Source: Favolaschia claudopus (Eukaryota; Basidiomycota; Agaricomycetes; Agaricales; Mycenaceae). Taken from it: a stretch of DNA of 64,000 nucleotides. This document shows, piece by piece, positions 56,081 through 64,000 of this stretch; position 1 is the stretch's first letter; each line of letters begins with the position of its first letter. The notes under the pieces are model-generated. The model searched no databases. It saw only the letters and a program-made list of their open reading frames with translations, and was not told the origin of the DNA. The translations under genes were made by a program, and so were the position numbers. Where the stretch lies: the NCBI GenBank assembly GCA_037176885.1, contig JAWWNJ010000054.1, positions 310,001 to 374,000 on the forward strand. The letters run 5' to 3'.

Positions 56081-56899
56081 CTCATTGGAATTTTGAAGAA
56101 GGACAAAGACCCCATGGATCCAGCAAGCTACCGTTTAATCGCACTCGAGTGTTGTTGCTCAAGATGCTCTTGACACGAACACAAGGATCGGCTCTCGACG
56201 ATGAGTATCACAGCTTGGTGTACGTTCCGTTCAAGGTCTCAGCCCAATCCCTTCCGCCCTGCATCGTGCCATAAATGGTTTTCGCGGCACAACAAACCCG
56301 CCGCCGCTTTTCGCAGTACATGTACTACGACATATCAAGCTCACTCGAGGCTACAAGTAGAGTGCAAGTAGTGCTCTCCGGAGTCCGGACATAGCACTGT
56401 CTCGCCCACCGCTCTCCTCGTCAAGATGTTTGACCGGCCTAGTCACACGCATCCCTTGTTTTAACCGCCTTTTCCGTCTCCACCAACCATTCTCCGCATG
56501 CGCTAGTTGTTTCTCCCCTTTTCTCCCCTGGCTGCTACCGCAATACCCAAACTCCTCTTCTCCTGGTTGCAAGCTTTCAAGATTCTCGAAGTCACTTAAT
56601 GTGCGGCGCCGTCATCTTGTCTCGTCCTCCCACGAAACAGGATTTTAAACTCGCGCCGGGAACTTTGGCACAATGTGACAATGTCACCAGTTCCCGGCCC
56701 TCACGCGTTCAATTCCCAGGACTGCCAACCTTTTAAAATCATGTTTTGTTCCATCCTGTGTAAAAGTAGGCCTCGCGGCGAGCGCTAGCGCCACGCAGTG
56801 GGCCTCCGCGGCGAGCGGAAAGCCCCGCGCAGCGGTCGAGGTCTGGGGTGGAAAACCCCAGCCGTCCGGGCCGGCGCCCGCAACCAAATTCTGTGTTTA
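56081..56899. other. No gene; GC-rich repeat near the right
   Basis: Bases 56770-56870 carry reiterated GGCGAGCG/CGCAGCGG wording similar to 32035-32150. No gene is recognised. Confidence 0.35.
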
Positions 56900-57248
56900 C
56901 AGCCGTTTTGGAAACAATATACGGGTTTTGATCGAGTGGTGCTCATTCGTTTGTGCTTACCTTTGTTTTGCTTGCCGTCACCAGCTCCACTTCAGCCGAA
57001 TCTGAGTTTTGCTTCCGCCACTCAGAGAACACCAGGAACAGGGGGTCAACAGAACTGAGGATCAAGACTCAACTGCTACTTGCCCAGAGCTCGACAGGGC
57101 CATGACTTGCGGGCAAGGGCCAAAACAAGGGACCAGCGGCACTTGATGTGGTACGGCAACGCCCCAAAAAGTGGTGCCCCCGGCTTTGCCGAGAATCGTC
57201 AACAAACGTAAGCACAAACGAACGAGCACCACTCAATCAAAACGGCTG
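56900..57248. mobile_element. CAGCCGTTTTGG-type MITE, 349 bp
   Basis: The ends CAGCCGTTTTGGAAACAATA and their inverted copy are flanked by TA (56898-56899, 57249-57250). The same family disrupts the Helitron gene at 20988. An inner inverted pair (GTGGTGCTCATTCGTTTGTG) extends the arms. Confidence 0.82.
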
Positions 57249-57255
57249 TAACAGC

Positions 57256-57256
<1 letters not shown>

Positions 57257-57286
<30 letters not shown>
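57257..57286 (+). repeat. Poly(A) run of 30
   Basis: Thirty uninterrupted A residues start 7 bp after the MITE's right target site. It may be the tail of a retroposed sequence or a slippage product; no source gene is recognisable upstream. Confidence 0.7.
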
Positions 57287-57288
<2 letters not shown>

Positions 57289-57693
57289 GGCCCGTGAACT
57301 ATGCCCAAAGACTCGGAAGCTTTGGAGATGATTCAGGTGAACGAACAGAAAAATTTACATCCTTGGCAAGCGGCAGCTCCACGCAGTGGTGCGCCGCAAA
57401 CATTGACAAGGATGTAAATTTTGCTGGAGTTCACCTGAAACAGCATAAAAGCTGGAGAAAAATATTGTACAGATTTAAGGGCCCCGCGCTAGCGGAAAAG
57501 GGCTCGCGCCAGCGAAAAGGCACATAAAAGCTTGAGGTCCAATTCGGCGGTGTTGTGGCAAGAGAGTGTGATCATCGCGCACACGTGATCCAATTGTTTT
57601 TCCCTGTTTGACAGCTGTCACATTGTTTAATCCGAACCACCACAACGACGCTCTAAACTCTGCTTTCTCTGCATACAACTCATTCTCTACATC

Positions 57694-58555
57694 ATGTGCG
57701 ACACCTCTGCCACGAAGAAATCAGCTATTGTCGCGCTGAAGGAGGCTGGCTGGTCGAATCGGGATGTGGCAGAAAAGGAAAATGTTGCGCCCTCTACCGT
57801 CTCCAGAATCAATGCCCGCTACGGACCAACCCACAATTTTGACGCGAAGGCTCCCAGGCAAGGACGCCCACGCAAAATGAACGAGCGGGATGTCCGTAAA
57901 GCCCTTAGACTGCTGTCTTCAGGCAAAGCCAAGAATGCTTCGGACTTGCAGAGGAAATATTTCCCCCATTTGCACGTCGATACGATTTGGGCTGCCCTCA
58001 AAAAACAAGCATTGAATGCCTATGTGTGTCAATCTCGACCCTTGTTGACACCAGCCCACCGGAGGAAGCGAAAAGAATGGGGGGAACTGCATTGTTATTG
58101 GACACCGGAGGATTGGCGGGCGGTGATCTTCTCAGATGAGTCAAAATTCAATATCATTGGGTCGGATGGGCGGCAGTGGTGCTGGAGAGCGCCGGGGAAA
58201 GCAAGCGACGCCCGATATACCAAGAAGAAAGTCAAACACGGTGGCGGGAGTGTGATGGTGTGGGGGTGTATTACCCGATATGGAGTCGGACAACTTCACC
58301 GGAATCGGAATCATTGACCGCTTCGGTTACACCGACATCCTGGCCGAAACCCTCCCGTGGACCCTCGACAAGCATGATTTGGATCGCTCGACTGTCTATT
58401 TTCAGCAGGACGGCGCTTCAAAGCATCGCTCCAAGCATGCTTTGGGGTGGCTCGAGCTTGAAGGCTTTGAGGTTCTTCTCTGGGCACCAAATTTATATGA
58501 ACATCACCGAGAATCTTTGAGATCATTTGGGGACCATGGTGCGCGCTAGGGATCC
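57694..58555 (+). pseudogene. Tc1-type (DD34E) transposase, second copy, decayed
   Basis: ATG at 57694 opens 207 codons with the helix-turn-helix SNRDVAEKENVAPSTVSRIN, an AT-hook-like RQGRPRK, and the first aspartate in VIFSDESKFNI. A frameshift near 58305 moves to the frame with VYFQQDGASKH (second aspartate). A second shift near 58495 leads to ITENL, where the following tryptophan codon is TGA instead of TGG. It is clearly related to the copy at 46.2-48.7 kb but more complete at the start. The 3' inverted end is at 59090-59116 beyond a MITE; the 5' end was not found. The enzyme is dead. Confidence 0.85.
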
Positions 58556-58618
58556 ACTGCCATCACGAAACTGCCCATCCAGCGCCGGTTTGCTTGCTCG
58601 ATATTTTACATGTATATA

Positions 58619-58998
58619 CAGTTGCGGCAAAATCAATTTACTTACCAAATATGGAAATTCCCATCAGAACCGCTCTACAACACAAAAAAACAATGCATTG
58701 GGAGGTGAAACTGAAATTGAGGGCCTCTATTCCTTGTGCTGAATAGTTCTACACACAAAAACAAATCCAATCTGTCATTGTTCTCACTGGTTTTGGTTGA
58801 ACTGTTTTAGACAAACTCGGCGGCTAGCCCGGCAAAATCAATACAAAGATGCAGATCTTTCTACACCAGACATAAAGGCTTGAGTCTCTAAGCATTTCTA
58901 TTAACTCGCTGCTTGAGAGACCCATTCATCTCTGGTAAAAAGAAGGGGATTGATGGGAATTTCCATATTTGGTAAGTAAATTGATTTTGCCGCAACTG
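58619..58998. mobile_element. CAGTTGCGGCAAAATCAATT MITE, 380 bp
   Basis: Perfect-looking inverted ends of about 48 bp start CAGTTGCGGCAAAATCAATT, with TA duplications at 58617-58618 and 58999-59000. It sits between the Tc1-like pseudogene and its 3' terminal repeat. Confidence 0.88.
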
Positions 58999-59014
58999 TA
59001 GTACATCTCATTAC

Positions 59015-59118
59015 TATTTGTTTGGGTACATAAAAACTCGAAAAGCCTCCTACGCTCTAGCGCGCGAGCAACATCTTTCTCACGAGTGACGTGATCCGAT
59101 ATTAATTCCGAGTCAGTG
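59015..59118 (+). repeat. 3' terminal region of the second Tc1-like element
   Basis: Ends GTGATCCGATATTAATTCCG then AGTCAGTG and TA. It shares about 100 bp with the solo end at 36104-36232. Confidence 0.75.
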
Positions 59119-60793
59119 TAGCAGGACAGAATGAAGACCAGGATATTCAAAGTCCACCTCCGTCACCAACACGTAGAACTCAAGGTCCAGATCCACCTCC
59201 GGTGCAGCAGAATCCTGTACAGCCAGTGCAAAATAAGTATAGTACAAAGACAGGGAAATGCTCAACCCAATGCTCAAGGTTGAAGAAGACCAGTTGCTAG
59301 AGAGCCACATCCTGAGAATCCTGACCTGCTATATTGCACAAGTGGCAGCCATCACGTACCTTCTGCTAACTTTGAGGGAAGGAAGAAAACATTGAACGGA
59401 ACAGCATTTCGATCACCTTTCCTGTTGCAAAGATTGCAGAAGCCAAATGAAACCACAGTGTGTCAGATGCTCAGAATGGAGAGAGGCTTTGGGTTTATAA
59501 CTCAATACTTATGGATTCAATATACAGGATATTCTTACTGAATTTCAATTTCTTGAGCCCGTGGGGAATACGAATATTCGCTGCATAGATTCCCGGCGAC
59601 GGGATCAATCACCCTTTTCAGCAGTTGCATGAGTACTTAGAATAGATCACCGAGTGTACTTGCTCTGTACTATGTGGTATGTAATTCAGTAAGTTGCATA
59701 TACGGACTGAAGCTATGATCTGAACTACTATCTTCAGACTTCATGTCCTCCATACAGAGAGGGTGAAACGAGCCTAGACTGAAGCAAGCTTCCCCTCCTA
59801 TGTGGACCATTGTCCACATACATCATATTCTCTGAGACTCTTGTGCCCCTCCGTGTGCTCCTGCACCTGCACTCCAGCAGCTCTTGTTCCGATCGAGCTC
59901 TACTGGCTTCCAGCCACCTCGGTTTATATTCTGATACGGTAGGAGCAAAGGTATACAGCCCCGCTGGTAGCTGCTGCTGGGACAGTGGAAGAAAAGGGAA
60001 GAAAGTCGTACGACATTGTCCTTGTCTTTTCCGCCGCTCATTCTGAGCGTCAGTGATGTCCACTACGTCCTGTGTGCGTTCTCTGCGAAGGTTCCCAGTC
60101 TCACCTTCTTGTCTGCCATTGAGTAGTCTGAAATTGTTGGCGGGGTTCGACCCGGACCTCGGTTTTGTCACGGCTGTAACATCATGTGCATTTCCCCACG
60201 CCCCAATGGGGCATGACACATTGACACGTATACGCTTCGGTGCTGTGGTACGCAGCGACGACCCCTGACGACCCACTGTGAAGACTTCGCAAGCCTAGAG
60301 AAGTATTGAAAGACTGCCCAGCCCATACTCTAGATAGGCATAATTCAGTGCTATTTTACGCTTCAGGACCATAACCATCACTTATTGTGTTCATGGAATA
60401 AGTATAGTATCTTCGGCATACGTACTGGTTACGACCCCGCCCAAAGCTTCACAATGGTAGATATTAGCCCCGGCAAGTGTAAATGTGGGGTTCCAAGCCC
60501 TTTATGCAGCCAACAAGCTCCATCTTGGGCTCAAGTTGGACCGCCAAGTTTTCCGAACGACGTGTCATTTCCTTATCCGACCGTGTGAACTGGCACGTGT
60601 GTCACAGAATCCGAGGTCTTGGATGACAGGCGCCATCAAGTTCAGACTCTATATAATAGATTTATCGACTATCATAAATGTTGTAGAGTCTGACTTGGTG
60701 AGACTAGCCATTGAGCTGTGTTCTCCTGCGCTATACACGCTATTATTGAATTTGAGGCATCAGCGGAAGGGTGAGCTTGTGCTGAGTGCCGAT
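59119..60793. other. 1.7 kb, no gene recognised
   Basis: A plus-strand Pro/Gln-rich stretch (59119-59290; QSPPPSPTRRTQGPDPPPVQ) looks like a piece of a Gag or a linker but has no diagnostic motif. The 180-codon minus-strand frame at 59734-60276 has no domain. Confidence 0.35.
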
Positions 60794-61423
60794 TAGTGTT
60801 GTCAGGGTCGGGTCGGGCCGCCAAGCCCGGGCTTGGGTCGGGTCGGGGAGGGTCAGGGTCGAGTTCAACGCCCGACCTGACCCTGGAATTAAGGTCGGGT
60901 CGGGCTCGGGTCGGGTCTGGGTCGCGACCCGGGTCGCACACGGGATAAATTGATCTCATGTCAAGAGACCTCCCGAGCTATAGGTATTGCTTTTAAGCCG
61001 GTCAATTTGCTTTCCCAATTCACTCTAGATGGATTCAAGGTGGACTGCTCATAGCTTGCGGTAAGAATTGCCGTATTTGGGTCGTGGGAGGTGATGAGAT
61101 TCGGATGTTGCCGATCAGCACTTGACTTGCCGCCATTCTCTCTTGGGATTCGCATGAAATCTAGGTATCTTCAAGTCTAGAAACGGAAAATGTGAGCCTA
61201 TGAAGTAAAAAAAAAAAAAATAATGCTTTCACCCAAGGTCCTCAACACCCTCCAGAAATTTTAGGTGCCCGACCCGGGTCGGCGACCCGGGCCTCGGGTC
61301 TCTCAGATGCTGAGACCCGACCCGCGACCCTCGTTGAGCGCGGGCCTGGGTCGGGTCGGGTCGGGCTCAAAAGCCCGGGCTTGGGTCGGGTCTCGGGTCT
61401 CCGACCCGACCCTGACAACACTA
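60794..61423. mobile_element. hAT MITE built from GGGTC repeats, 630 bp
   Basis: The ends TAGTGTTGTCAGGGTCGGGT and their inverted copy are flanked by perfect 8-bp duplications GTGCCGAT (60786-60793 and 61424-61431). Both arms (about 160 bp) are chains of GGGTCGGGTC. The centre (60960-61260) is AT-richer, with a run of A at 61208-61221, and encodes nothing recognised. Confidence 0.9.
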
Positions 61424-61431
61424 GTGCCGAT

Positions 61432-62344
61432 TGTGATATGTATGTTTGCTTGTGTAAGTTCGTAGCGAGAATATAAGAGTCGGTATGGATATCTGGAACT
61501 ATATAGAGTACAAAAAGGTGAGGTAAGTAGGGAGAAAAGGGGACAGCGGGTCATAGGGCGTAAGGGGGGCAGCGGCGGGAATCCCTTAGAAACGTTGGGC
61601 CGGATTTGGTTGGTGAAGAGAAGGCGGCGGAGCAGTCTCTCGTAGACAGACGCTACAACACATGGGTACTCGTACTTGCGATGTGTTGTAGCGGCGGAGT
61701 GAGACTCGGGAGGTGCCAAGATGCAACTCTCTTCCAAAACATCCCGTATATGAAGTTTGAACATGTCTGCCCCCTTTTTCCGAAATGTGTTGAGACTCAA
61801 AATTGCCTTTGATAACTCCTCTTTGTTCCGTCACAAGTATGTCTGAGATGACTTCACACTGCATTCATCTTGAGGAAGTCCCGCAGGAAACTGGTTTCAG
61901 ACAGACAGATGAGCAAATTGAATTATGCCCGGACGCGAATCGTGCATGGGTGGAAGCGAGGGAGCGGAGCTGGAAAGATTGAAGCCAACCAAAAAACAGT
62001 CGTCGCTGTCATAACCCATAACTTCGGGGAAAATTTCTTGAATATTCTATTTGGCACCCCAAGGTGCCGCAGCACCCCGGGGTAGCGCTATTTGGCACCC
62101 CGCCGTTTCCGCTTGAATGGGGCGGCGGCCGAAACTTGCCGACGGCCAGCTTAACTCGAGAGTCCCCCCGGATCAGATGGCGAAGTGCCAATATGTTCTG
62201 GGTGGAAACGAGTATACTCGTGCTCACAAAAAGTGATGGTGTCGCTGTTTTTTTCACATTTCTGGACGCTGTATGAACGCCATTGCCCAAATCAAAGCGC
62301 TAGGCAGTGTAGAATTTCTCAGGGCAAAAAAATGCTCACAGCAG
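61432..62344. other. No gene recognised; small CACCCC repeat
   Basis: TATTTGGCACCCC occurs twice at 62049-62101 around GGTGCCGCAGCACC. Frames on the minus strand may hold 3' exons of the neighbouring F-box-like gene, but I cannot support them. Confidence 0.35.
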
Positions 62345-63029
62345 TGTATGGATAGCTCATATAGTCTAGCTTGAGACACTTTCTACGCTGCCAATCAATC
62401 AGTACGACCACCGTCTGGTTGAGATGGTTGGGCATGAAAGAAAACACAAGCAACTCTCCCAGGAGACCTGGCTCTCTACAAAAGCCTGTCCCAGTGAAGA
62501 CTGAGCTGAAAACCTCTTTAACCTGACCGGTCTGGAGATCAACCTCTTGAACTGTTAGCCAGTCACTTCATATTTCATGTCAACATTGCAGAACCTCAGA
62601 CGCAAATTGGACCTACGAAGAGGGGCTTGTAGCTGGAATGAGAAAGACACGAAGTGTTTGTCCGCCAGCCAACAACTCCGTCGACCAGAGAATGTGTTCA
62701 TGGTCCATAGGATATGACTCTGAAAAAATTTCGTGGCCGGTGCCAACGTGATATATTTTAACGAGTTGACGGTGCATATCCGAGCATATTGACCTCCTCC
62801 GAAAAGATGCAGATCAACAATTTCTAAAACTTCGCACGAGGAAGGTCAATTGACGTTCCGGTCGATTGGGGGGGAAACTGGATAGCCAAGAGGCAGGACC
62901 CGCAACCCCTCTTTGAACCAGCAGGATCAACGCGTCAGTTGAGATATTGAGGCGGTCGATAGGGGGAAGGTCAAGTAAACCGTTGAACGCAAGATTGTTC
63001 AAGATCTTCAGCCACCGCTGTTTTGTCAT
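62345..63029 (-). pseudogene. F-box-like protein gene, apparently decayed
   Basis: ATG at 63029 is followed by LKILNNLAFNGLLDLPPIDR and then a segment with GVAGPASWL. This is close to the N-terminal wording I remember from an expanded mushroom F-box-like family (LDLPPLDRL..L). Further on are EIVDLHLFGGGQYARICTVN, KIYHVGTGHEIFSE, LLAGGQTLRVFLIP and VQEVDLQTGQVKEVF, which would be the blades of its C-terminal beta-rich domain. These lie in three frames; at least two frame changes (near 62840 and 62765) do not fit GT..AG introns, so it is probably a pseudogene. Functional relatives would act as substrate receptors of SCF ubiquitin ligases. Confidence 0.5.
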
Positions 63030-63066
63030 AGCAATTACTCGGAGTGCTTTGCTTGCCTAAGTACCA

Positions 63067-63194
63067 AGGATTGGCGCTAGTCACTGAGAGAGAGAGAGAT
63101 ACGTGAGAAATATGATTTTTTGTCTACTTTTGGGCAGATGACTCGGCTCTCGAGTCCGCAATACCTCTACAGCAAGGGAGGGCCTCGGCAGCCC
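63067..63194 (+). repeat. 128-bp direct repeat, first copy
   Basis: Bases 63067-63194 recur at 63401-63528 with no difference that I could find. The repeat includes a (GA)n stretch. Confidence 0.88.
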
Positions 63195-63400
63195 CCCGTG
63201 TAACTAAAAGTCTACACAGGTATGCAAAAGACTAAGGAGAAGCTGGGGATGGAGGGTGGGACGACAAAGAAAAACTAAGGAGGAGGAGGGCAGCGAAGGC
63301 GGGGAGAAAGCGAGTGTGGTGGGAGGAAGCAAAAAGGATGAGATGACGAGGAGGGGATGACGTGATCTTAGCCAATCCCCTTGGTCTCTCCAGACCATCC
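63195..63400. other. Spacer between direct repeat copies
   Basis: Purine-rich sequence of 206 bp with no gene. Confidence 0.4.
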
Positions 63401-63528
63401 AGGATTGGCGCTAGTCACTGAGAGAGAGAGAGATACGTGAGAAATATGATTTTTTGTCTACTTTTGGGCAGATGACTCGGCTCTCGAGTCCGCAATACCT
63501 CTACAGCAAGGGAGGGCCTCGGCAGCCC
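63401..63528 (+). repeat. 128-bp direct repeat, second copy
   Basis: Identical to 63067-63194, offset by 334 bp. The sequences after the two copies differ. Confidence 0.88.
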
Positions 63529-63610
63529 AAGAACAAAGCTCTGCGCAAGCGACCAGCCAAAGGTGGGGGAGGAAGAGCGCAGAAGCCAGAGGCACTCCAC
63601 AAACAGCATG

Positions 63611-64000
63611 CTAGTGCCAGCCAGTCTCACGTCGCCGCGTAATCTGTGCTTGACGGGAAACAGCAGCAGTACGTGTGGGTCCGGCGCGAGGAGGCTTTGG
63701 CGCCCTCAAGGGACGGGGGAGCGAGGCTGGTAAGGATGGAGGGGGGACAGACGGAGGCACGCGTTTCGAAGAAGACCGTTTTGCAGTAGAGGGGGCAGAG
63801 GAAGCGGATGGAGGGGGGACAGATGCGGCTGCACGTCTCGAAGAAGGGCGTTTAGAAGTGGAGAGAACCGGGGGGTTGGGTGGAGGGGGGAGAGGTGGAG
63901 GCGCGCGCTTCGAGGAAGGCCGCTTGGAAGCAGGGAGGGAAGGGGGAGGGGGTGGAGGGGGGAGAGGTGTGGGACGGGCTGGAATCCGGATGAAGAGACG
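63611..64000 (-). CDS. Proline-rich, repeat-bearing protein, 5' part beyond the window
   Basis: The minus strand is open for 130 codons from the window edge to a TAG at 63611-63613. It has no internal ATG, so the start lies outside. Three imperfect repeats of about 25 residues pair a basic serine unit (SKRPSSKR, SKRPSSRR, AKRSSSKR) with polyproline (PLPPPP, VPPPS). The end is basic (RQAQITRRRETGWH). It resembles a disordered nuclear or cytoskeletal linker. No domain can be named, and the missing N-terminal part would decide its identity. Confidence 0.45.
   Translation of the reverse strand, partial: RLFIRIPARPTPLPPPPPPPSLPASKRPSSKRAPPPLPPPPNPPVLSTSKRPSSRRAAASVPPPSASSAPSTAKRSSSKRVPPSVPPPSLPASLPRPLRAPKPPRAGPTRTAAVSRQAQITRRRETGWH

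Noticed and set aside
59119..59290. LTR retrotransposon Gag fragment
   Set aside because: The Pro/Gln-rich composition alone is not diagnostic; no zinc knuckle, protease or LTR was found nearby.

Overview
The window looks like a transposon graveyard from a mushroom-forming basidiomycete (Agaricomycetes). Three things point there: introns of about 45-65 bp with GT..AG ends, coding fragments that resemble gene families expanded in mushrooms, and transposon families typical of these genomes. No tRNA, rRNA, CRISPR array or bacterial operon was seen. All identifications come from reading the sequence and from memory of protein families; no search was run.

Layout. A 2,297-bp inverted repeat (1304-3600 and 44475-46771) brackets about 41 kb. 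Between the arms lie a seven-exon gene for a secreted, LysM-like protein (3774-4916, minus), a compact protein kinase gene with an 8-nt exon (7682-8963, minus), two identically sized 396-bp MITEs, a hAT-type element nested in another (9199-9952), and a LINE 3' fragment. Next comes a 3.56-kb transposon with ~245-bp terminal inverted repeats and a three-exon DDE-type transposase, sitting in the middle of a fold-back MITE (16124-20365). It is followed by a decayed Helitron Rep/helicase gene (21347-24908, minus), a 1.9-kb LINE-like element carrying only ORF1 (29488-31390), a LINE reverse-transcriptase remnant (36.2-37.2 kb), and a DUF6698-like pseudogene (38190-39030).

Right of the second arm are a Tc1-like element (45921-49736) split by a 1.47-kb insert, a decayed gene of a multicopy mushroom family with RNase H-like motifs (51747-55779) split by nested MITEs, a second Tc1-like pseudogene (57694-58555), a GGGTC-rich hAT MITE (60794-61423), an F-box-like pseudogene (62345-63029), and a proline-rich reading frame running off the end (63611-64000).

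Most of the intergenic sequence is explained by MITE families with TA target duplications (Tc1/mariner-like) or 8-bp duplications (hAT-like), often nested. The only candidate host genes are the kinase, the LysM-like gene and the F-box-like copy, and the last is damaged. Premature stops in the transposon genes are mostly explained by C-to-T or G-to-A changes.
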